From Hamiltosporidium magnivora (taxonomy: Eukaryota > Microsporidia > Dubosqiidae), in contig PITI01000125.1 in assembly GCA_004325065.1 (NCBI GenBank), positions 1 to 20,375 of the forward strand: a stretch of DNA of 20,375 bases, written 5' to 3'. How positions within the stretch are numbered: the first letter of the stretch is position 1; each line of letters opens with the position of its first letter. The notes under the pieces were generated by a model. It saw nothing but the letters and a program-made list of their open reading frames with translations, ran no database searches and was not told the DNA's origin. Below are positions 7,116-16,147 of this stretch, in pieces. The position numbers and the translations under genes are program-made.

Positions 7116-8409
7116 TTAAAATAGTTACTTATGATGTTTAATTCATTTTGACATTTCTTTATGTTTTTGAGAACATTTTTTAGATCGTTTCTTCCTTTAT
7201 ATTTTAATTTGATGAATATTTTTCGGTTTTTTCTACAACTAGATTCAATGATTTGATATTTATTTATTAGCACATGTTTGTTCGTTATAAGTGCCTATCC
7301 AAGTGGTATTTGATTCTGTATTTCCCATTTTTTTATGTTATTTGTACCTTACATATTTCTCCAACTCTCCTACATATTTTCATTCTAATATTTTTTTAGA
7401 AGATTTATTTCGTTTTAAATTCAATGAACTAATAAATAAAAAATATTTCTAATGAAATCTAATTATAATCTTATATTTAGATTCTTACAGTTAAAATTTG
7501 CCAAATCAAAATAAATTTTAATTTTTGTTTAGCACTTTTTTTTAACAAATATGAGAGCTTTTAAAATTTTATGTTTAAATTAGATGGATAAAACTTAACT
7601 ATTACATATTCTATCTATCTTATTAGTAAATAAATGTTTCTGCATGTCTAAATTAATATTTACATATATTATATTCATTGCGTGATTTAAGAAGAACGTT
7701 TTATTGGTTTTTAAGAAAAAAAATAAAATTTTATTTTATTTACAGTAATTCTTACACATTATAAACCAATTAATTACCTTAAGAATAATCCAAATATGGT
7801 TTGGTATAACTTTATTTGGTAAAAATAAATACAATTGCAAACATGTAAGAATTTAAATCTATGACTTAGATTTGATATTATGATTTAATCTGTTTTCAGA
7901 TTCAAAAATAATTAGAAAAAAATCGGTTTTAATTTATTTTGTTTAATTCATGAATACATTACTTAGACTTTGAAAATTTACTTTTCAAAATATTATTGGT
8001 ATTTTAAGAAGAAAACTAACATTTGGATTTTTATACTCTTAATACCTATCTATCAATCAATAAGATAAATATACTCAAACTTAAAGATATATTGTGATAA
8101 AAAAAATTACATTTAATTATAAACGTATCAATTTATATTTACATTTTATTGTATTGTTTGAAATGTTAAAAGACAACTTATTAAAACACAAAAGTAGAAT
8201 ATTAAAAAACGGTTAATTACTTCGTTGAATCTATTAAATGCATATATTAAAGGCATTTTGTTATAAAGCTACTTTGTGATAAGCGTTTAAATAATCTTAC
8301 AGGTTCAATAAACCTATTTTTGTTTGATTGGTTGTTATATTTAATAAATGATCTACTATTTTGTTTTCATTCGTTAAGAAAATGTATCAGCTCTATCTGA
8401 AAGTTGTAA
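7116..8409. other. AT-rich spacer
   Basis: No ORF of useful length, no CCC signal followed by a frame, and no RNA gene recognised. A small perfect hairpin AGGTT/AACCT sits near 8301-8315. Confidence 0.5.
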
Positions 8410-8466
8410 TGTTTCATAACTAAAGATAATTAATATAAGGCATTTCATGTCCTAATTTATCTATAT

Positions 8467-8490
8467 TGTTTCATAAATAAATATAAAATC
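8467..8490 (+). promoter_or_regulatory. TGTTTCAT plus TATA-like module of the small secreted gene
   Basis: TGTTTCAT (8467-8474) lies 43 nt before the ATG at 8510 and TATAAAATC (8482-8490) 28 nt before it. The same pair occurs 44 and 30 nt before the gene at 14010. A further TGTTTCAT lies at 8410-8417. Confidence 0.45.
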
Positions 8491-8509
8491 ATTTCAAATG
8501 TAAAAATAT

Positions 8510-8707
8510 ATGAAAGTTTTAGGAGCAACGATGCTTGTGATTCTCGTATACATAAAACGCATATCATGTACCTACGAAGCAAATCCGGATCATGATAGTT
8601 CCCTGGGTCCGATGAGTGCATCCGTATCTGGATTATACGATGAAGATGCTATTAATTTGAGTCCATATGCCACAGCAGAAGGAGCTTATTATCCGGCTTT
8701 GCCTTAA
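8510..8707 (+). CDS. Small secreted protein (65 aa), unknown
   Basis: A 65-codon ORF with much higher G+C than its flanks. The first 20 residues look like a signal peptide: Lys2, a hydrophobic core with Met, Leu, Val and Ile, and a Ser-Cys cleavage-like site. The mature part would be about 45 residues, acidic, rich in Asp, Ser, Ala and Tyr, with a Tyr-Tyr-Pro-Ala-Leu-Pro end and no cysteine after the signal. No known family is recognised; a small secreted effector-like or spore-coat component is conceivable (inference). There is no CCC signal before the ATG; instead a TGTTTCAT/TATA-like pair precedes it, shared with the small secreted gene at 14010. The nearest neighbours are both more than 1 kb away, apart from the possible relic at 8771. 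Confidence 0.65.
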   Translation: MKVLGATMLVILVYIKRISCTYEANPDHDSSLGPMSASVSGLYDEDAINLSPYATAEGAYYPALP

Positions 8708-8770
8708 TTTAATGTAAAGATTTACATAATATATTTAATAAATCAACTTAATATTGAATCTATTTTTTGA

Positions 8771-8929
8771 ACAAGTTTTATTTTAGATGTAGAAGAGATT
8801 GAATCAATTATATTTCAAATAATTTATATGCTTCATGGAACCTTCATTATCTATATACGTTACAAGCCGAATGATGAAGCTTATAAACCCCAGTATCAAA
8901 AAAATACATTACAATGGCGTTCTATCTAG
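8771..8929 (+). other. Possible coding fragment without good start
   Basis: A 52-codon open frame begins after a TGA at 8768-8770 and ends at TAG 8927-8929. The only ATG is at 8828 (33 codons). From there codons are varied and GC-richer than the flanks, giving a Tyr/Lys/Gln-rich peptide with a short hydrophobic stretch. It starts 64 nt after the small secreted gene. It may be a decayed gene or chance. Confidence 0.25.
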
Positions 8930-11638
8930 ATATTTTTATATTATTTTTAATAATATCTGTATTTCATGTTGAGATGTTCCATTAATCCAAAGTAAAGTTT
9001 TCTTATTCTATATATTGTCTTTTTAAAAATCTCTTTTCGCTTACACTATGTTTAACTTTTGAGTTGTTTTTTTATGAAATTAATGTGCTGGATTTTAACG
9101 AACAAAAAGCGAAATCTTTCGCTGGAATTCTTCGTCGATATAACATAATTTCATTTTGAAAACGATTTACGCAAATCTTTCTTTCCCTTTACCAAAAATA
9201 TATTCGAACTTTAAAACTGTTAATTTTACGTATTTCATAAACAAGTCTATTTGAAGATATTTTGGAATGCCAATTTATAAATCGAATTTGCAAAACAAAG
9301 AAAAAAAATATCCAAAATATTGGACTTTTTTTTCTTTTTCTAGATCAGGTATTATAACAGATTCTTTTAAACCAATCATTTATATGCATGCTAGGATTAT
9401 TCAATTCAATTATTATCTAAAGAAAAATTAATTTCTGTTATTATGCTCCAAATATAACAGCTTATTAAGACTTTCATACCCAAATTATGATATAATTTCC
9501 AAAATTAACCCAAAAGAAATCATGAATGACTTCAAAAATCGATTATTTTAGAATATTTGAATTTAAAACAACAACTTTTTTCTTATCCACCACTGACCTG
9601 ATCCAAAAACAAATGAACTAATTAGCCTAAACGATGAAATCAAATATACTTTATTATAATCTCAAATAATTACATGAGAAATTTTAGAAATTAAGAAAAT
9701 ATATTTGTTTCAGCTGAGATAATAAAAGTATTGCATAATCTGTAATCAATATTATATAATAATTTTCAGAAAAAGATTTGTTACAAAAACAACAAGAAAT
9801 TATCGTGTATTATTATGTTTTTCAATATTTAAATACTCGGTTTCAGTTAACCTTGTAAAACATCGAATCATCAATTTCAAATCTATGATTCCATGCTATG
9901 GCGTATGATTTGTATTTTAAGGGTATTTTGAATTAAGAAAGGAATTCTAGACCGAATTGTCTCCCCAGACCCGATTCTAAACATTCTCCTCAGTTTTAAA
10001 GTACCTTAGATTTTTAATATACACTATATTATGCATTAAACCAGCAGTATTACTTACAAATGATAGATTATAGATCCAATAAGTTTCCAATTATAGCTAA
10101 AATGATTTTTTTTTGAAGCTTTAGAATATATTATCTATTCATACCATAACTTAAATATGTGGGTTTTGCTTACTATTTAATTATTTGTTTCTTTTCTATT
10201 TGTGAAATAACATATTATACCCAAGTTAAGGCCATCACCAAATGTTAAATGATATCAAATGTTCAATAATTGACACAAACTTGTATTTTCATGAGATTTT
10301 ATTTAAATAAATTAATAAAATTATAGATCTGTACTGTATTTACCGATTTAGAAAAAGGTTTTGTCTTTTTTACAAGTTAAGAAGAATATGGATTTCAAAT
10401 TTCATTTCATATAAAGACTAATTGTAAAGTTCATAGGAATGAACTGAATTTTAATAAATAAAAAATAAAACGAAATGTAAAAATCAATCCTGTGAAACTT
10501 CATACGCCAAGCATTATATTGTCGATCTTCAACTTAAGCTTTTACATACTAATTTGATCAATTTTTTTGCATATTTTTGTTGGTCTTATACACCAGTATT
10601 TTTAGCCGAATGTGAGCAATTTCTAATACATTTAAAGATGTTTCTCTATTCGGAAATTTTTCCTCTTTTGATTTATTTGCTTTTTAATCTTTAAGAGCTA
10701 TATCTTAACATTTCCTGTTTTCTTTTAAAGTTTTCTCGTATGTTTTTATCTCCTTCTGCTTTAACTTTTGATGCATTTTATGAGTATGAAGCCTTTCTTT
10801 GTCAAAACAATCATTTTTTCTACATTACACGATATATTCGTATATTGAATAAAAGCATAACGTCCGTGTTTTTGATATAACAATATTAATTCAAGGCGAT
10901 GTAAAATTACACGATATTGTTCGAATCATGATTGTTTAATTTAATTATTTAGGTTAAAATAAATTTCTATAAAAATGATTTTATTCATTTATGGTAATCT
11001 TCTATATTTTATGTATTTGTACAATTCATATTAAGAAACATGAGATATTGCTTGAAAATTAGTTTTATTTAAAAAATAACGTAAAAAAAGTAAAAAAAAG
11101 ATTTAAATGTATTCTAAGATGGATTACAACATAGAAAAGTTTTTTCACAATATTTAGCTAAAAATATTCATTTAAACAGACTTCAGGTTTGAAACCCTTC
11201 TATGATCAGTTCTACTGGCTATTATTGGTTTTCTAAGATTTATGAAGAAATATTAAGCGTCATATGCTTAATTGAAACACCATTGTCTTTTTCTTACACC
11301 TTTAAAGATATTTTAACGTTTTTCGTACATTTTTTACATATGAAATTACTCGATAATTATTTATATAATTGAGCAATGCCACAAAGAAGGCGAAGAAGAC
11401 TCACTTCGAAATTTTTAATTGATTCAAAAGCAAGCGCCAAAAATAGTGTTTCCATTACAAATATGACTTTTTTAATTTGTTCACTAGATCTTATACAACA
11501 ATTAGTGAGTAGGGCTGAACATGACATAGATGAAAAGGTTTAATTGGTTCAAAAAAATATTCGAAATTTTGTTAAAGAACTTCCCTTGATTGTAGTATGT
11601 ACCAAGCAAACATAGTAAATTTATTTCAAGCTTTTTTT
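8930..11638. other. Long AT-rich spacer
   Basis: No gene is called in these 2.7 kb. Noted inside are a 7-bp-arm palindrome AGCGAAA-tc-TTTCGCT (9108-9123) and the long A/T hairpin at 9297-9337. A GC-richer patch near 9945-10010 has a 22-codon coding-like run. A Lys/Glu-rich minus-strand frame at about 10570-10830 is broken by two TAA codons and may be an old gene fragment. A 55-codon ORF lies at 11376-11543 with an Arg-rich start but no CCC signal. None is strong enough for a gene. Confidence 0.45.
9297..9337. repeat. Long A/T hairpin with TCCAA/TTGGA apex
   Basis: AAAGAAAAAAAA (9297-9308) pairs with TTTTTTTTCTTT (9326-9337). After a small internal loop, TCCAA (9311-9315) pairs with TTGGA (9320-9324) around an AATA loop. 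The total is 17 bp of stem. Confidence 0.6.
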
Positions 11639-12217
11639 TTAATACAGAAACAAATATATGATAAGCTTGATGTTTTTTTTGAATTTAATTGAACAACTAT
11701 TTATATCCGCAATGATACTTGCATAAAAACAATTATTGTCTGCACAGTGCATAGAGTTTTTAGATAAAACAATTTGAAAATTTTCCCTAAAAAGGACATA
11801 GAAGTTATAAATAAAAAAATTAAAAAAATACACATATCGTTCAAAATGCAGTTTTTTCAGACAAAGAAAAAGCTTCACACGAAAAAAATTCAACAAAATA
11901 CCATGGTAAAGTGATGAAAACCGATCACATTCTTGATAAGCAAAATTTAAATAATTATTATAAATCATTTTAAGGTTGAAACAAATAAAACAGAATAGGA
12001 ATAACAGAAAAGTAAAATATATTCCGAAGTTGCGCAAGAGCAGGTAAAAATACGGATATAAAAACCCAAAAGAAACACTAGTGAACAGATAATGAGAGGT
12101 TATTAAAGCCTTTTTAATAAAGCAAGCTCTTATAGCATACCCAATGATTTTTAGGAAGAAAATCCAATATATTTTAATTTTTTTGTTGAATCTAAAATTA
12201 TACTCAATTTCACGAGC
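11639..12217 (-). other. 192-codon open frame lacking an early ATG
   Basis: On the minus strand the frame is open from just after a TAG at 12218-12220 to a TAA at 11639-11641, 192 codons. That is long for DNA this AT-rich, although this strand is locally T-rich and so poor in stops. There is no ATG in the first 83 codons; the first is near 11967. The peptide is very rich in Phe, Leu, Ile and Tyr, with several hydrophobic stretches (one strong around codons 60-80) and scattered Cys. It resembles no family I know. It could be a membrane-protein gene with an upstream exon or lost start, a pseudogene, or a compositional accident. Confidence 0.25.
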
Positions 12218-12220
12218 CTA

Positions 12221-12839
12221 ACAGCTAGTATAATTTTAAACTAAATAGCTTTTCCTCTTATATTTTATATCTTTTCATTTTTTTATTTCTTGCTATATTC
12301 AATATTAGAAACAAGGAATTTGTATCTTTATATCAGAGGTAATAATATAGCGGTATATCCGTAATATTTCAATTATGCTTTTAATGCATTGCATATCTAT
12401 CATATAAATGCTTTTCAATGTTTTTTTAATAAAACACAATTAAAAAACTTATAAGAATGCAATATCTGGATTACATATACAATTTATAATTATTTTGTCT
12501 ATTTGTGAAATCAATCAAAAAGTATATAGTCTATCTTGAAAAAATAAACATTTTACTTTTATTTTAGAATAAATGAAATATGTTTAGGCAGTAAAAAAAA
12601 ATTCAATAAGATTATATGAAATTCAATATATTTATTTGATATCATTTCAACGGTGAAAATTTCTTAAATAATCTATTACAAAAAAATATTTTTAGTAAAA
12701 AACTTTTATATTTTTTCAAAATCTTCATGGTGGAGAAAGGATAACCACATAAAAAAATTGCTGCTTGGCAATGAGTATCGGAAAATTTTGGGAATACTAT
12801 TGTTTGGATTTTCAGTAGGAATACTGTCACACTAAATTT
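12221..12839. other. AT-rich spacer before the GC island
   Basis: No gene called. A minus-strand frame (12642-12989) has only a GTG start and continues into the GC-rich island; I do not accept it as a gene. Confidence 0.45.
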
Positions 12840-13390
12840 TCGGTTGTCTATGGGATCTGTATCAGGAAGAAGTCTACAAATAGCAAAACCTTTTCTACAA
12901 TTTATTTTGTACTTTTTTATGGAACTAGATCGAAGCCTGCAGCTATACCCAATCGTAATTGATATATTATAATGGAACCCATGCCTTACTCACTTAGATA
13001 GAAGACTTAGCGCATGGGATATATAGAAATTAAAATCATTTAAAGCCAGGAAAGCTAAGTAGCCCTTTTTTACTGTTGGTATGCCTTTACATTTAAAAAA
13101 GACCTCATGTAAGTCGTCGAGATATGCTTAGCTGGAAGTTTATAAAACGGGGTAAGTGTAGAGTAAGCTAGAATGCTGCATAGTCTTTGGAGGGCCCAGG
13201 GTGGGGTTCGACCTACGATCATACTCAATGCAACGGATATTAACGAACCCCGGACAACTGCCTCACCTATTAATTGGTTCTACACACATTTTAGATCAAA
13301 GGCTTTGGAATGTAGCTACCGTAAGGGTTAATTATGAATCGATGGGGTGGCAGTTATTTATGTCAAACCTAGAACAGCGTCAAAGCCATA
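12840..13390. other. GC-rich island containing the 5S-like sequence
   Basis: By hand count G+C per 60-base line is about 30-50 % here (50 % at 13201-13260 and 47 % at 13141-13200), against roughly 20-25 % in most spacers. Sparse stops give open frames without ATG on both strands. A perfect inverted repeat CCCATGC (12978-12984)/GCATGGG (13012-13018) lies in it. In AT-rich genomes such islands are often structured RNA genes or inserted DNA. Only 13211-13328 could be identified; the flanking 370 bases upstream and 60 downstream remain unexplained. Confidence 0.6.
13211..13328 (+). rRNA. Divergent 5S rRNA gene or 5S-derived element
   Basis: Numbering from 13211, blocks match eukaryotic 5S rRNA at the right positions. 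CUACG-nn-CAUAC falls at 3-14 (loop A side) and AACG at 22-25 (loop B). CCG-nn-CAACUG falls at 40-50, one base off the fungal position. UA-UUAA-UUGGU falls near 58-68, GGAAU at 97-101 (loop E) and CGUAAGG at 110-116. Pairings are consistent: helix I CCTACG/CGTAAGG with one bulged A (13212-13217/13320-13326), helix II ACTCAAT/ATTGGTT with one mismatch (13223-13229/13273-13279), and helix V CTACA/TGTAG (13280-13284/13311-13315). The length of about 118 nt fits. Weak points are an extra CCTCACC-like insertion after CAACTG, AU-rich helix IV, poor loop C and no T-run directly after the end (first TTTT at 13398). It could be a gene, a pseudogene or a 5S-derived SINE. Confidence 0.65.
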
Positions 13391-13401
13391 AAAAGAATTT
13401 T

Positions 13402-13965
13402 ACACTTGTAACTATTTTTTTAAAGGATGTGTTATTTTTACATAAGTATTTAATTCAAAATCTCCAAACTCATAAGTAGAATTATCACAAGTTATTTTGT
13501 ATATTCTGATTCTAAATCATAAAATAATATTTCAAATCGAAATATTTATTTCTTGTTTAAGATTTAATATATTCAGTAGGATGGATTGCGTTTGGAATTT
13601 TATTTTCAAAAAATTTAAGATCTATTTTCCCGATACTTAACATTCGCCTTTTTTAGATGTAAATTAATTATTGATATATGTGACTATATTTTGTTCAGTT
13701 TAAATCTATCACAATTTTCATTTCTTCCAAAAAACCGGTTTTTCCGCCAGATATATAACCTAGTCTAGGTTTATGTTTTACTTTCGCATTTCATAATTAT
13801 TATCTATTATGATACAACCTGAATCAAATTTGTTTTATCTGTCACAAATACATTTTTAAAAAACTCATAATATCCTATAAAATATTAACTAAATTAAATA
13901 TTTATATAAAAAATATTTTGAGATAAATTTTGATGGTGAAATCTATTGCAAAAAAGATAATAAAA
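13402..13965. other. AT-rich spacer upstream of the small secreted gene
   Basis: No gene is visible. It contains the two adjacent palindromes at 13730-13771. Confidence 0.5.
13730..13771. repeat. Two adjacent perfect palindromes
   Basis: AAAAACCGGTTTTT (13730-13743) is followed 13 nt later by AACCTAG-T-CTAGGTT (13757-13771). Both contain GC cores rare in the surrounding DNA and lie about 240-280 nt before the ATG at 14010. They could be dimeric factor sites. Confidence 0.4.
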
Positions 13966-13987
13966 TGTTTCATTATTAATATAAATC
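13966..13987 (+). promoter_or_regulatory. TGTTTCAT plus TATA-like module of the gene at 14010
   Basis: TGTTTCAT (13966-13973) is 44 nt and TATAAATC (13980-13987) 30 nt before the ATG, matching the arrangement before the gene at 8510. Confidence 0.45.
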
Positions 13988-14009
13988 AGGTCTTTTCATT
14001 TTTAGAAAT

Positions 14010-14234
14010 ATGTTCGAAATAGTAATTTGTATTTTATATCTATTTATAAATCCAACAGTAGCAAGATATTATGGACCAGGCTATAAAGAAACAGAAATCG
14101 ACGGCATAAATACAGGATACGGAAGAAGTCATATATTCTCCGATAGACTTACAACTGGGCCTCTCCCTTATCCAGGGGGTAAATTAGACGATTACTATGA
14201 TAGAGATGGAGGTGTAAAGAGAACACCGCAATAA
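14010..14234 (+). CDS. Small secreted Gly/Tyr/Pro-rich protein (74 aa), unknown
   Basis: A 74-codon ORF, GC-richer than its flanks. Residues 1-18 are a plausible signal peptide (hydrophobic Ile/Val/Leu/Phe core ending Thr-Val-Ala). The mature peptide of about 55 residues is rich in Gly, Tyr, Asp, Pro and Arg, beginning Arg-Tyr-Tyr-Gly-Pro-Gly and containing Pro-Leu-Pro-Tyr-Pro-Gly-Gly. Such composition occurs in extracellular wall or matrix proteins, so a spore-wall or secreted role is possible, but no family is recognised. Sequence similarity to the 65-aa product at 8510 is not evident, although the upstream module is shared. No CCC signal is present. Convergent with the Sam50 gene (14661-16139 minus), 426 bases between the two stops. 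Confidence 0.65.
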   Translation: MFEIVICILYLFINPTVARYYGPGYKETEIDGINTGYGRSHIFSDRLTTGPLPYPGGKLDDYYDRDGGVKRTPQ

Positions 14235-14660
14235 AACTTAGTTAGATAGAAATATATTACAATTGAAAGAAAGATAAATTTGAGAATAACTGTGAATAAA
14301 TAGGTTTATATTGTTTGATATATTATATGTGGTTTTTAATTGTTTCAATTTATTTAATTTTTTAAAAAAAGTTTTGCTAAAAAATAAATACGCTTAATAT
14401 GTTAAAGCGATGAAAAACGAATCCAGGCACAAATTCCGGAAAGGCTAGAATACCATGCGCATATTAAAAAAGTAAAAAAATACAGAAAACAAAGAAAGGC
14501 AAAAGGAAGACCATGCATGAATATTTCTTTATTTAAGGCTAAATACAAAAGGAAAATTTAAATTTAAAAAATTTTGCGAAATTAATTCCCGATCTAATTA
14601 AAAATTTTTTTTTGGCATATAAAGCACAGTTTTATTGTTTGATTTCTCGTTGTTCAAAAT
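14235..14660. other. Spacer between convergent genes
   Basis: A slightly GC-richer patch at 14400-14520 has a 51-codon open frame without ATG and a Lys-rich peptide; frames of this length are expected by chance. Nothing else is seen. Confidence 0.45.
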
Positions 14661-16139
14661 CTAAAATTCAAGATCTACGCCGATTTGTAGACGTTCGATA
14701 TCAGAATTTTTAACCAAAGGAAATGCAAGAGTCGCTTCTATTCTAGGCATTTCTATAGATTTGTAGGAATTTAGTTGTGTAGACATACCGACCCCCCATG
14801 ATAGACCCATTGAGGTACTTTCGGGTAGATATATATATGTCCTCGTCATATTTTTAATTGTTTCCATTATATTCCTTTGCTTCGAGCAGAATCCAGCATT
14901 AAAGAAGCCAAAAACATCCACACCATATATTTCACGACCCATTTTAAACCCAGTTTCTACGTAACTCAGACCACCTATTTTCATATTATTTTCGAGTGGT
15001 GATATCGCCATATCCTTGTATCCTTTAATGTTTCTTCCTAGCCAGAATTTATCGCTTTCATGAATATCTCCTAATATATTTCCTATACCTGAATAAAATT
15101 TCAAAAAATATTTTCTAAATTTCCATTTAGATGTTGCAAATATTTCATTTTTAAAAAAATTTTGAATTTGTTCTTCGAAATAAAAACACCCGATTTCGCT
15201 ATTCGTTTTAAGATTATATTTTCCCAAATTATATTTTTTCAAGAATTTAATTACGCCTTTACTCAAATCTTTCAAAGTTCCGAATTTGTTATTTAGCTTT
15301 TCTCCCGTCAAAATTAATTCAGTCTTCTCTGTTTGAATTCCTATACTGACACCATCAAATATAAAATTGATACCAGGTATCCAGTTTTTCTTCCTATAGA
15401 TTGATAGTTCTGTAAACCAAATTTTATTATTTTCATTATTTTCTTCTTCATTTTTCTTAGCTTCTATTTTCAATGTATTAGCACCTTTTTTAAAATTATC
15501 TCTTTTTCCAACCTTCGACATAAATATAATCGGTTTTTTGCCTTTTAAGGTAAACATTTTATCACTGTCGATTTCAAAATTTATATTTTCACCTTTTCCC
15601 AATAAATTAGGCAACTCAATCTTTAAAGTTCCATTGACATTTTCATTTACAATTTTGCCCCCAAAATTTATTCTTCTTTTCAATTCTTGAACTTTTATTC
15701 TACCATCTTGCATTTCAACATTGGAGAATATTCCTAACGATCTTAATTTTCTAATTATAATTTCTTTTTGAACTTCATTTCCAACAACTCTGCTTAAGAA
15801 ATTTGAATTTGTTCGCTGTACACCTTTAATAATACACATATCATCACCCCTATCTTTTCTATTTTCCTGAGAAATTTTCGGTTTGAATTTTTTACCAGTT
15901 GATACTTTATCTTTAGAATCTATATTTTCGTTTTTATCAGCCTCAAAAGTTTTTGTATTCGTATTAAATTTAAAACCGTAGATATCTATAATTGGTTTTT
16001 TATTTATTTCAGTTTTAGATATTTTACTCTTGTTGTCTACATTCTGTATTTTCTTATGTTGAGATTTATTTATAGAAATTTCATTTTTTGATTTGTTTTT
16101 ATTTCTAGTTAGAAGCCCACATAAGTTATCTAAAAACAT
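14661..16139 (-). CDS. SAM50: Sam50/Omp85-family outer-membrane beta-barrel assembly protein
   Basis: 492 residues, close to fungal Sam50 length. In this family the protein forms the core of the SAM complex that inserts beta-barrel proteins into the mitochondrial outer membrane; here presumably the mitosome. Residues 1-95 are a Lys/Asn-rich, probably disordered extension. Residues about 100-156 look like a single POTRA domain, with I-K-G-V-Q-R-T early and L-G-I-F-S-N-V-E near 135-142. N-L-L-G-K-G-E (178-184) is a typical Omp85 strand entry. From there amphipathic strands run to the end. The L6-type motif appears as G-R-N-I-K-G-Y (368-374), with Lys where R is usual. The last residues Q-I-G-V-D-L-E-F (485-492) fit the beta-signal polar-x-G-x-x-hydrophobic-x-hydrophobic. 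CCC lies 5 nt before the ATG. No frameshift seen. Confidence 0.88.
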   Translation of the reverse strand: MFLDNLCGLLTRNKNKSKNEISINKSQHKKIQNVDNKSKISKTEINKKPIIDIYGFKFNTNTKTFEADKNENIDSKDKVSTGKKFKPKISQENRKDRGDDMCIIKGVQRTNSNFLSRVVGNEVQKEIIIRKLRSLGIFSNVEMQDGRIKVQELKRRINFGGKIVNENVNGTLKIELPNLLGKGENINFEIDSDKMFTLKGKKPIIFMSKVGKRDNFKKGANTLKIEAKKNEEENNENNKIWFTELSIYRKKNWIPGINFIFDGVSIGIQTEKTELILTGEKLNNKFGTLKDLSKGVIKFLKKYNLGKYNLKTNSEIGCFYFEEQIQNFFKNEIFATSKWKFRKYFLKFYSGIGNILGDIHESDKFWLGRNIKGYKDMAISPLENNMKIGGLSYVETGFKMGREIYGVDVFGFFNAGFCSKQRNIMETIKNMTRTYIYLPESTSMGLSWGVGMSTQLNSYKSIEMPRIEATLAFPLVKNSDIERLQIGVDLEF

Positions 16140-16144
16140 GGAAA

Positions 16145-16147
16145 GGG
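16145..16147 (-). promoter_or_regulatory. CCC start-proximal signal of the Sam50 gene
   Basis: On the minus strand the order is taCCCtttccATG, five bases from CCC to the start codon, as in the other well-supported genes of the window. Confidence 0.6.

Noticed and set aside
11376..11543. 55-codon ORF with an Arg-rich start and a helix resembling part of a histone fold
   Set aside because: Too short for a complete histone fold, no start signal, and a stop in mid-frame; the resemblance is vague.
12642..12989. 116-codon minus-strand open frame
   Set aside because: No ATG at or near the start (GTG at 12830), no CCC box, unrecognised peptide; it extends into the GC island where stops are rare.
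13201..13479. 92-codon plus-strand ORF
   Set aside because: It has only a GTG start, overlaps the 5S-like sequence, and owes its openness to the GC-rich island. The peptide matches nothing I know.
14406..14561. 51-codon Lys-rich open frame
   Set aside because: No ATG at its start; stop-free runs of this length are expected about thirty times by chance in this window.
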